Of a stretch of 5,109 nt of DNA, positions 1-4,540 are shown in pieces (the first letter of the stretch is position 1; every line of letters starts with the position of its first letter). This DNA is from Actinomycetota bacterium (GTDB lineage Bacteria; Actinomycetota; Actinomycetes; Streptosporangiales; Streptosporangiaceae): the NCBI GenBank assembly GCA_003168295.1, contig PMST01000459.1, positions 3,298 to 8,406 on the forward strand, written 5' to 3'. The translations under genes were made by a program, and so were the position numbers. The notes beneath the pieces were generated by a model. It did no database searches. It saw only the letters and a list, made by a program, of their open reading frames with translations, and was not told where the DNA came from.

Positions 1-607
1 GGTAGTGCAGGACGTACGGGTGGGAGAAATTGGTGTCCGAGCCGTTGATCAGCGGGAGGTAACCCTCGGTCATGCTGTCGGCGGAATCCTCTATCCAGAG
101 GGTCTTGCTGGACGCCCCGCACGGCTCGAGCGCGACCGGCGTGCCGTTGCCGGCGGTGGTGCCGACGCCCGCGCACAGGTTGCTGTCCACGCCGTACGGC
201 GCGTACTCGAACTCGTAGGCGTTGTCGTTGGACGCCCCCGCGCACGACGGGAAGTCGTACGTGCCCGTGCCGGCGACACAGCCATAGTGCAGCGCGACGG
301 CAGACCCGACGAGTCCCGCCGCGTAGAAGTCATTCACGGTGTCCTGCGCCTCGGCGATGAAATCCTCGGCCGGGTCGCTGTTGCTGGTGCGGAACAAGAT
401 GAGGGGCTGGCCGACCTTTTCCCCCTGGCGGAGGACGTCGAGGACGAAATTCGGGGTGGCGTAGGTGCCGAACTCTTGGCTGAAGACGCTGACGCAGCTA
501 CCGCAGGGCGTGGTGGACGCACCGGCGGGCAGCAGGCCGACGGCGCTGAGGCCGCCCGCCATGGTCATGGTCGCCGCGACGGCGAGGACCCTTCTCTTGA
601 TCGACAT
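1..607 (-). CDS. Secreted Cys-rich paralogue A (C-terminus outside window)
   Basis: Partial gene; 202 codons are visible and the stop lies beyond base 1. Residues 1-30 form a signal peptide: MSIKRR, a hydrophobic core, and a likely AGA|ST cleavage site, so the product is probably exported. The mature part shows a CGSC pair (C35, C38), the block GEKVGQPLILFR (about 63-73), SNSDPAEDF, a loop with C110 and C122, then YGVDSNLC (C145) and EPCG (C163), and LINGSDTNFSHPYVLHY at the window edge. The C145-W171 segment resembles a ricin-B/CBM13 repeat (inference). The start is secure: an in-frame TAA lies two codons upstream of the ATG, and AGAGGA sits 8 bases before it. A is the tandem neighbour of copy B, about 65% identical by eye. 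No enzyme motif is visible; the function is unknown. Sure of gene and export, unsure of fold. Confidence 0.9.
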   Translation of the reverse strand, partial: MSIKRRVLAVAATMTMAGGLSAVGLLPAGASTTPCGSCVSVFSQEFGTYATPNFVLDVLRQGEKVGQPLILFRTSNSDPAEDFIAEAQDTVNDFYAAGLVGSAVALHYGCVAGTGTYDFPSCAGASNDNAYEFEYAPYGVDSNLCAGVGTTAGNGTPVALEPCGASSKTLWIEDSADSMTEGYLPLINGSDTNFSHPYVLHY

Positions 608-615
608 GTGTTACT

Positions 616-621
616 TCCTCT
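616..621 (-). promoter_or_regulatory. Ribosome binding site of copy A
   Basis: AGAGGA on the minus strand, 8 bases before the ATG at 607. An in-frame TAA between this site and the ATG rules out a longer N-terminus, so it fixes MSIK as the start for the family. Confidence 0.75.
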
Positions 622-631
622 TTCGACAGGT

Positions 632-654
632 CAGCCGCACCCTGCGCGTGGCTG
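632..654 (-). promoter_or_regulatory. Leader hairpin with conserved GCGCAGGGT loop (copy A)
   Basis: On the minus strand the arms CAGCCAC (654-648) and GCGGCTG (638-632) pair with one A/C mismatch and enclose the 9-base loop GCGCAGGGT (647-639). The hairpin ends about 10 bases before the ribosome binding site of copy A. Copies B and C have the same loop at the same place, and C has a different but still complementary stem. Inferred to be a leader RNA element, or possibly a DNA operator. Confidence 0.6.
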
Positions 655-660
655 CCGTAC

Positions 661-703
661 GTGACTCATGACGCATAGATAGCAGACAGCGACAATGAGT
701 CAC
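661..703 (-). promoter_or_regulatory. Large leader stem-loop upstream of copy A
   Basis: GTGACTCAT (703-695) and ATGAGTCAC (669-661) are perfect 9-base inverted arms 25 bases apart. Inside them the stem can continue past a bulged T as GTCGC opposite GCGTC with one T/T mismatch, leaving a 14-base loop. Copy B keeps the same fold. Probably transcribed as part of the 5' leader; role unknown. Confidence 0.5.
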
Positions 704-732
704 ATCTGTGAAGACGCGAAACACACCCGCAT

Positions 733-782
733 TGGTTGTCCTAAACCACGAATTAAGTCAACTAAATCTCGGTAGCTGACTA
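733..782 (-). promoter_or_regulatory. Candidate promoter/operator region of copy A
   Basis: Reading the minus strand: the family motif TAGTCAGCTACCGA (782-769), a -35-like TTGACT (761-756), then the palindrome TGGTT-N6-AACCA (748-733). A convincing -10 is missing: the nearest TANNNT-like hexamer is ACCAAT after a 19-base spacer. The start site is therefore uncertain. If transcription begins here the leader is over 100 bases long. Confidence 0.35.
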
Positions 783-839
783 TTGAGGCAGAAAAGCGAT
801 ATCTCGCCACATCATCCGGTTGGCGGCATTGAATTGCCC

Positions 840-880
840 AAAAATGGTGGCGCCGACCCTGGAACAGGGCCGGCGCCACC
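840..880 (-). terminator. Rho-independent terminator of copy B
   Basis: A 16-bp stem (880-865 with 861-846) with a 3-base loop starts 26 bases after the stop codon. It is followed by five T's (844-840) on the minus strand. The one imperfect pair (870/856) is a G-U wobble in minus-strand RNA but an A/C mismatch in plus-strand RNA, so the structure favours minus-strand transcripts. Confidence 0.85.
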
Positions 881-906
881 GGGGTTACTGACGAGCGCAG
901 AAACGG

Positions 907-1569
907 TTACGAACCGTCGGTTTCGGTCCACATCTCGTTGGTGTACACGGCGCCGCTGGAGTACTCCTGCAGTGTGTAGGTGTTCAGCGCCGGACGCGGC
1001 ATGTCCGTCGGGTACCCGTTGCCCGGGTAGTGCAGGACGTACGGGTTGGAGAAGCTGGTGTCCGAGCCGTTGATCACCGGGTAGTAGCCATCGCTACCGT
1101 CGGCCTCGTCCACCACCCAGACGGTCTTGGAAGAAGCGCCGCACGGCTGGAGCGTCACCGCCGTGCCGTTGCCGGCGGTGCTGCCGACGCCCGTGCACAG
1201 GCCACTGTCCACGCCGTATGGCGAGTACTCGAGCTCATAAGCCTCGTCGCCCGGATATGCGTAATTCAGTCCCTTGGAGACCAGGCCGGCCGCGTAGAAG
1301 TCGGCCACCGTGCCGTCATCGGAGTAGGTGAAGTCCTCGGCCGGGTCGCTGTTGCTGGCGCGGAACAGAATGAGGGGCTGGCCGACCTTTTCCCCCTGGC
1401 GGAGGACGTCGAGGACGAAGCTGGGTCCGTACTCTTGGCCATACCCGGTGACGCAGGTTTTTCCGCAGGACGGGGTGGACGCATTGGCGGACATAAGGCC
1501 GACGGTACTGACGCCGCCCACCATGGTCATGGTCGCCGCGACGGCGAAGACCTTCTTCTTGATCGACAT
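907..1569 (-). CDS. Secreted Cys-rich paralogue B (complete, 220 aa)
   Basis: Complete gene of 220 residues ending in TAA. Residues 1-30 are a signal peptide (MSIKKK, hydrophobic core, ANA|ST). Conserved blocks are GEKVGQPLILFR (59-70), SNSDPAEDF (72-80), YSPYGVDSGLC (C125), QPCG (C143), W151, VINGSD and YPTDMPRPAL (186-195). Only four cysteines remain (C35, C39, C125, C143): the middle loop that carries two cysteines in A, C and D is missing here, shortening the protein by about 19 residues. The frame is open to 1686, but I chose the ATG at 1569. It matches the fixed start of copy A, has AGAGGA 8 bases upstream, and leaves the signal peptide at the N-terminus. Copy B lies between the PHP gene and copy A, with its own terminator. 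C125-W151 resembles a ricin-B/CBM13 repeat, suggesting carbohydrate or surface binding, but this is a guess. Confidence 0.92.
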   Translation of the reverse strand: MSIKKKVFAVAATMTMVGGVSTVGLMSANASTPSCGKTCVTGYGQEYGPSFVLDVLRQGEKVGQPLILFRASNSDPAEDFTYSDDGTVADFYAAGLVSKGLNYAYPGDEAYELEYSPYGVDSGLCTGVGSTAGNGTAVTLQPCGASSKTVWVVDEADGSDGYYPVINGSDTSFSNPYVLHYPGNGYPTDMPRPALNTYTLQEYSSGAVYTNEMWTETDGS

Positions 1570-1577
1570 GTGGTACT

Positions 1578-1583
1578 TCCTCT
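1578..1583 (-). promoter_or_regulatory. Ribosome binding site of copy B
   Basis: AGAGGA on the minus strand, 8 bases before the ATG at 1569. It supports this start over the in-frame ATGs further upstream, which fall in the conserved leader. Confidence 0.7.
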
Positions 1584-1593
1584 TTTTACCGGT

Positions 1594-1616
1594 CAGCCGC
1601 ACCCTGCGCGTGGCTG
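1594..1616 (-). promoter_or_regulatory. Leader hairpin with conserved GCGCAGGGT loop (copy B)
   Basis: Identical in sequence to the hairpin before copy A: arms CAGCCAC (1616-1610) and GCGGCTG (1600-1594) with loop GCGCAGGGT. It ends about 10 bases before the ribosome binding site of copy B. The flanking bases between stem and ribosome binding site differ from A, so the hairpin itself is the conserved part. Confidence 0.6.
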
Positions 1617-1622
1617 CCATAC

Positions 1623-1665
1623 GCGACTCATGACGCATAGATACCAGACAGCGACAATGAGTCAC
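1623..1665 (-). promoter_or_regulatory. Large leader stem-loop upstream of copy B
   Basis: GTGACTCAT (1665-1657) pairs with ATGAGTCGC (1631-1623). The one change from copy A in this arm, A to G in the transcript, turns an A-U pair into a G-U pair, so the RNA stem is kept. The inner GTCGC/GCGTC extension is unchanged, and the loop differs by one base. Confidence 0.5.
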
Positions 1666-1694
1666 ATTTATGAAGACGCGAAACACACCCGCAT

Positions 1695-1744
1695 TGGTTG
1701 TCCTAAACCACGAATTAAGTCAACTAAATTTCAGTAGCTGACTA
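1695..1744 (-). promoter_or_regulatory. Candidate promoter/operator region of copy B
   Basis: Same arrangement as copy A: TAGTCAGCTACTGA (1744-1731), TTGACT (1723-1718) and the palindrome TGGTT-N6-AACCA (1710-1695). The -10 element is not convincing, so the transcription start is open. Confidence 0.35.
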
Positions 1745-1790
1745 TTTGGGGAGAAAAGCGATATCCCGCCAAATCATTACCAATAAACCC

Positions 1791-2636
1791 TTAATTAGCG
1801 TGCATCGGCTGAGCGCCGGTCGTCATGGATATCAGTTCCTGATAAACATCGGCGGCGGCGACTTCGGAACCGATGCGGTGACCGGTCAGGCGACCGTGGT
1901 CGTCGCTGCCGCCACTGGCCAGGAGGCCGAGATCGTGGCTGAGGGCAAGCAGGCTGGCCCGTTCCGTATCTGTCTGGTCGGGATGGAAGACCTCCACCCC
2001 GGCCAGGCCCACGGCGGCCAGCCTGGCGATCTGGGAGTCCGAGACATGCCCTTGGCGGCCCGCGCGGGGGTGGGCCAGCACCGCCGCCCCGCCCGCGGCC
2101 TGGACCAGCCGGATCGCGCGGACGGGCTCGAGCGCGTACCGGTCCACGTAGGCCCGCCCGCCGTCCGCGATCCAGTCGAGGGTGAACGCCTCGCGGGGCT
2201 CGGCGATGGCACCGCTCGCCGCCATCGCGCGGGCGATATGCGGCCGGCCGACCACGGCCGGGCCCGCGATCGCGGCCACCTGGTCCCAGCTGACCTCAAC
2301 GCCGAGCTCGGCCAGACGCCTGACCATGGCCCGCGCGCGCAGCACGCGGTCATCCCGGATCCGGCCCAGCTCGGCGGCCAGCTCCGGGTGCCCCGGGTCG
2401 AAAAGGTAGGCCAGCAGGTGCACGCTGTGGTCGGCCAGCCGGCAGGACAGCTCCATCCCGGGCACCAGGGTCAGCGCGTCCGGCAGCGCCCGCCGGGCCT
2501 GTTCGTGGCCGGCCACCGTGTCATGATCGGTCAGCGCGACCACGTCCAGGCCGGCCTGCGCGGCGCGGCGGATGACCTCGGCCGGGGGGTCGGTCCCGTC
2601 GGAGGCGTTGCTGTGCACATGCAGGTCGGCGCGCAC
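1791..2636 (-). CDS. PHP-domain metal-dependent phosphoesterase (YciV/RNase AM-like)
   Basis: 281 residues, close to the usual length of the YciV/TrpH-type PHP family. The metal-site motifs appear in order: DLHVHS (H6, H8), SDG (D13), LTDHDT (D37, H38, D39), GMELS (E62), H73, GRPHIAR (H133), LAHPR (H189), VEVFHPD, and GSDDHG (D245, H247). Known members hydrolyse nucleoside 3',5'-bisphosphates or act as 5'-3' exonucleases on short RNA (E. coli RNase AM). Which substrate applies here cannot be read from the sequence. No signal peptide is seen, so it should be cytoplasmic. The start is GTG, 5 bases after the stop of the DUF6758 gene. No Shine-Dalgarno is evident, so translation is probably coupled. 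The ORF ends in TAA, 221 bases before the start of copy B. Confident of the family, less so of the substrate. Confidence 0.93.
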   Translation of the reverse strand: MRADLHVHSNASDGTDPPAEVIRRAAQAGLDVVALTDHDTVAGHEQARRALPDALTLVPGMELSCRLADHSVHLLAYLFDPGHPELAAELGRIRDDRVLRARAMVRRLAELGVEVSWDQVAAIAGPAVVGRPHIARAMAASGAIAEPREAFTLDWIADGGRAYVDRYALEPVRAIRLVQAAGGAAVLAHPRAGRQGHVSDSQIARLAAVGLAGVEVFHPDQTDTERASLLALSHDLGLLASGGSDDHGRLTGHRIGSEVAAADVYQELISMTTGAQPMHAN

Positions 2637-2641
2637 GGGCG

Positions 2642-3289
2642 TCAGCCGGCGGGCAGGCGCGGCGAGGCCGCCCCGAAGGGCAGGTCCAGGTCCTGGCCCG
2701 GGTCACGCAGGTCACGCAGGCCGATCGGCTCGATGAGCAGCGCACCCGCGGAATCCGGCCACAGCACGAACCACAGCCAGTAACCCTTGATCTCACCGGC
2801 GAAGACGGCGCGATCCGGCGAGTCCACCTGCCAGAGCGCGAAATCATGGTTGCCGAACGAGGCCACCGCCACCGGCGGCGCGGTGGCGAACCCCGCCCCC
2901 GGGTCCACGCCCGCCAGGCCGGCCAGCCCCGCACCGAGGCCGACGCCCGGCTCCTCGGCGACGACCAGCATGTCAGCGGGACCGCCGAGCGGGTTCGGGC
3001 CCGACAGGGCCACCGCGCAGCCGCGGACGCCGGTTCGCTCGTCGCCCGCGCCGGCGAAACCCGTGACCAGCCAGCCGGCCGGCAGCGGCCACGGCAGCCA
3101 GACCGGAACGCCCGGGGTGCGGAGCAGCCCGTCCAGGCCTTCCCGGGACGGCCGGAAGGCAGGGAAGACAGGATGGACCTCGCCGTGCAGGTCACAGCGC
3201 CAGGCGCTGGACCACGCGGTCGGCTCGTGGACAGCCCGGCCGCAGCGCGGACAGCCCGCGGCGGGGTGACGGTGACTGTCCCGGCCCAT
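2642..3289 (-). CDS. DUF6758-type zinc-ribbon protein
   Basis: 215 residues, ending in TGA. The N-terminus has a zinc-ribbon-like CPRCG (C13, C16) followed by WRCDLHGEV (C32, H35). Next come the motifs VPVWLPWPLPAGWLVTG (62-78), GAGDERTG, SGPNPLGGPADMLVVAEEPGVGLGA (97-120), and a C-terminal part with DRAVFAGEIKGYWLWFVLWP and LRDLRDPG. I recognise this as the uncharacterised actinobacterial family DUF6758. No function is established and none is claimed. No signal peptide is seen. The ATG at 3289 has GAGG 7 bases upstream. It is the first gene of a two-gene operon with the PHP phosphoesterase. As I recall, this pairing is usual in actinomycetes, which hints at a linked role. A TANNNT-like TACCTT at 3316-3311 could be a -10, but no -35 goes with it. 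Confidence 0.9.
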   Translation of the reverse strand: MGRDSHRHPAAGCPRCGRAVHEPTAWSSAWRCDLHGEVHPVFPAFRPSREGLDGLLRTPGVPVWLPWPLPAGWLVTGFAGAGDERTGVRGCAVALSGPNPLGGPADMLVVAEEPGVGLGAGLAGLAGVDPGAGFATAPPVAVASFGNHDFALWQVDSPDRAVFAGEIKGYWLWFVLWPDSAGALLIEPIGLRDLRDPGQDLDLPFGAASPRLPAG

Positions 3290-3417
3290 GTCTGAACCTC
3301 ATTGCGACGGAAGGTAGTTGCGCTCGCGGATAAGTGTGAGCGGTCTTACCCGGTTGGCGGGCCGAACATGCCGCCCGCGCCGGTGATCGTACCTGTCGGT
3401 CCTCCATGACAAGGCGA

Positions 3418-3449
3418 TGGCGCCGGCCCTTCGAGAAGGGCCGGCGCCA
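3418..3449 (-). terminator. Hairpin terminator of copy C
   Basis: A perfect 14-bp GC-rich stem (3449-3436 with 3431-3418) with a 4-base loop, 47 bases after the stop codon of copy C. No T-run follows on the minus strand, as is common for actinobacterial terminators. Its arm shares GGTGGCGCCGGCCCT with the terminator of copy B. The rest of the gap, 3290-3417, holds only the ribosome binding site of the DUF6758 gene and no promoter I can defend. Confidence 0.75.
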
Positions 3450-3496
3450 CCTTAAGTGAGGGCCCAGCCTGGTGCAGACCCTCGCCGAACCGTTCG

Positions 3497-4321
3497 TTAC
3501 GGGGCGGTACCTTCGTCGTTGCCCCACAGCTCGGTGGCGTTGACGACGCCGTGCGAGTCGATCTGCAGCGTCTGGGTGATGAGCTGCGCCCGCGGCATGT
3601 CGGTCGGGTAGGAGTTCTGCGGGTAGGCCAGCACGGCCGGATGGGAGAAGTTGGTCCCCGAGCCGTTGATCAGCGGAAGGTAAACCGCGCCAGCGGGCGC
3701 GGCGTCGATGGCGGGGCGCACGACGGCGGGGGGCGAGGTGTCGGTCGGGATGGGGGTCGGGGTGGGCGTGATATCCGCTACATCGATGATCCAGGTGGTC
3801 TTGGCGGTCACGCCACACGGCTGCAGCGAAACCTTGGTGCCGTTGACCGCGGTGGTCGCGGTGCCCATGCACAGGCCGCTGTCCACGCCGTACGGTGAGT
3901 ACTCGAGCTCGAAGGCTGCGTCATCGGGGTAGAACGTGATGCACTTAGCCGTCGTAGCGTCGTAGTCCTCGCAGCCCGCCCCGCCGTAGTGCAGATCCAG
4001 CGCGTTGGAGACCAGGCCGGCCGTGTTGAAGTCGGACACCAGTCCCTGGAAGGCGACGGTGAAGTCTTCGGCCGGGTCGCTGTTGGCCGTGCGGAACAGG
4101 ATGAGCGGCTGGCCGACCTTCTCGCTCCGGCTCAGCGTGTCCAGCAGGAAGCCCGGGTCCGGGTACGTGCCGAAGTTGCGGCTGAAGAGGTCGGCGCAGG
4201 TATTTCCGCAGGCCGGCGTGGCCGCGCTGGCGGTCCCCGCGATGAACACGCCCGCGGCACTGGTGCCGCCGACCAGGGTCAGCGTCGCCGCAGCGACGAA
4301 GACCTTGCTCTTGATGGACAT
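3497..4321 (-). CDS. Secreted Cys-rich paralogue C (complete, 274 aa)
   Basis: 274 residues, ending in TAA. Residues 1-33 form a signal peptide (MSIKSK, hydrophobic core, ASA|A). The mature protein has six cysteines: C38 and C42 (CGNTC), C117 and C127 in the middle loop, C151 (YGVDSGLC) and C169 (QPCG), which suits three disulfides. Conserved blocks are SEKVGQPLILFR (66-77), ANSDPAEDF, W177, LINGSGTNFSHPAVLAYP (218-234) and YPTDMPRAQL. C151-W177 reads like a ricin-B/CBM13 repeat. Copy C alone has a Pro/Thr-rich insertion (about 184-212) between the conserved ID..D and YLPLINGS segments, encoded by a G-run-rich tract on the plus strand. The frame is open to 4360, but the ATG at 4321 has AAGGAGGA 6 bases upstream and matches the other copies. 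Monocistronic, with its own upstream region and terminator. Function unknown. Confidence 0.92.
   Translation of the reverse strand: MSIKSKVFVAAATLTLVGGTSAAGVFIAGTASAATPACGNTCADLFSRNFGTYPDPGFLLDTLSRSEKVGQPLILFRTANSDPAEDFTVAFQGLVSDFNTAGLVSNALDLHYGGAGCEDYDATTAKCITFYPDDAAFELEYSPYGVDSGLCMGTATTAVNGTKVSLQPCGVTAKTTWIIDVADITPTPTPIPTDTSPPAVVRPAIDAAPAGAVYLPLINGSGTNFSHPAVLAYPQNSYPTDMPRAQLITQTLQIDSHGVVNATELWGNDEGTAP
3747..3766 (+). other. G-quadruplex-type G-run cluster inside copy C
   Basis: On the plus strand, which is the template for copy C, four G-runs of 3, 5, 4 and 3 bases are separated by only 2, 2 and 1 bases. This fits the classic G-quadruplex pattern. It encodes the TPTPTPIPT part of the insertion found only in copy C. 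Formation in the cell is inference. Confidence 0.6.
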
Positions 4322-4327
4322 AGAAGT

Positions 4328-4335
4328 TCCTCCTT
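4328..4335 (-). promoter_or_regulatory. Strong ribosome binding site of copy C
   Basis: AAGGAGGA on the minus strand, 6 bases before the ATG at 4321. It is a near-ideal Shine-Dalgarno, stronger than those of A and B, and decides the start over the upstream in-frame ATG at 4360. Confidence 0.85.
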
Positions 4336-4343
4336 GGAACGGC

Positions 4344-4364
4344 AGTCGTACCCTGCGCACGACT
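4344..4364 (-). promoter_or_regulatory. Leader hairpin with conserved GCGCAGGGT loop (copy C)
   Basis: On the minus strand AGTCGT (4364-4359) and ACGACT (4349-4344) are perfect arms around the loop GCGCAGGGT. A T/G wobble (4365/4343) adds a seventh pair. Compared with copies A and B two C-G pairs become T-A pairs, one pair becomes a wobble and the A/C mismatch becomes G-C, while the loop is unchanged. It lies just upstream of the ribosome binding site, as in A and B. Confidence 0.65.
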
Positions 4365-4412
4365 ATCGACCTACCTAGGAGGACGCGCCGATAACCCGCG
4401 CGGTTGACACGC

Positions 4413-4441
4413 TCAGTAATTGACTAGTAACAGTTTGTGAA
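4413..4441 (-). promoter_or_regulatory. Candidate promoter of copy C
   Basis: TTCACA (4441-4436), a 17-base spacer, then TACTGA (4418-4413). The -35-like box is one base off TTGACA; the -10-like box is weak. It overlaps the motif TAGTCAATTACTGA (4426-4413), which also occurs upstream of A and B. The implied leader is about 85 bases. In A and B the equivalent -35 position does not match, so this could be an operator rather than a promoter. Confidence 0.35.
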
Positions 4442-4471
4442 CTATTCATTCGGAGCGAGCGGCCCGAAAGC

Positions 4472-4508
4472 AGTAACGCCGGCCCTCGGGTCGAGGGCCG
4501 GCGTTACT
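4472..4508 (-). terminator. Hairpin terminator of copy D
   Basis: A perfect 17-bp stem (4508-4492 with 4488-4472) with a 3-base loop, 32 bases after the stop codon of copy D. Only a short TTT follows on the minus strand. The core GCCGGCCCT is shared with the terminators of B and C. Confidence 0.8.
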
Positions 4509-4540
4509 TCGTCACTCAATGATTGTCAGAACAGGGCTCC

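Larger units (their letters stand above)
608..810 (-). repeat. Duplicated leader/promoter block, copy A version
   Basis: This block matches 1570-1772 upstream of copy B at a constant offset of 962 bases, without gaps. About 16 mismatches in 210 positions (by eye) give roughly 92% identity, and similarity stops abruptly near 803-806. It is clearly AT-richer than the genes. It holds the ribosome binding site, two hairpins, a TGGTT-N6-AACCA palindrome (733-748), TTGACT (761-756) and the shared motif at 769-782. The upper bases, 811-839, hold nothing I recognise before the terminator of copy B. Confidence 0.85.
1570..1772 (-). repeat. Duplicated leader/promoter block, copy B version
   Basis: Counterpart of 608-810, about 92% identical without gaps. 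It ends about 20 bases from the stop codon of the PHP gene, so the promoter region of copy B abuts that gene. I see no terminator for the PHP operon in the remaining bases 1773-1790, so read-through into copy B is possible. Confidence 0.85.

Noticed and set aside
661..703. TGAGTCA/TGACTCA arms as an AP-1/GCN4-type site
   Set aside because: That is a eukaryotic bZIP site; in a bacterium the match is chance. The paired arms are better read as a stem.
608..810. Known riboswitch class in the long A/B leader
   Set aside because: I looked for the hallmarks of ydaO, cobalamin, TPP, SAM and ykkC-type elements and recognise none.
1570..1686. N-terminal extension of copy B to an ATG at 1686
   Set aside because: The extra 39 codons fall in the leader, and copy A has an in-frame TAA just before its ATG. 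The extension would also bury the signal peptide.
5..1737. Long plus-strand open frames opposite copies A and B (5-664, 1030-1737), both starting MQDVRVGE
   Set aside because: They resemble each other only because they are antisense to paralogous genes. The minus-strand frames have signal peptides, ribosome binding sites, conserved motifs and terminators; the plus frames have none.
1746..2783. 345-codon plus-strand open frame
   Set aside because: It is antisense to the PHP gene and crosses into the DUF6758 gene, is rich in Arg/Gly/Pro/Ala and has no recognisable domain. It results from GC-rich third positions.
2521..3872. Minus-strand frames at 2521-3195 and 3192-3872 overlapping real genes in another frame
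   Set aside because: Very Arg/Pro/Ala-rich translations without motifs; the overlapping frames encode recognised families.
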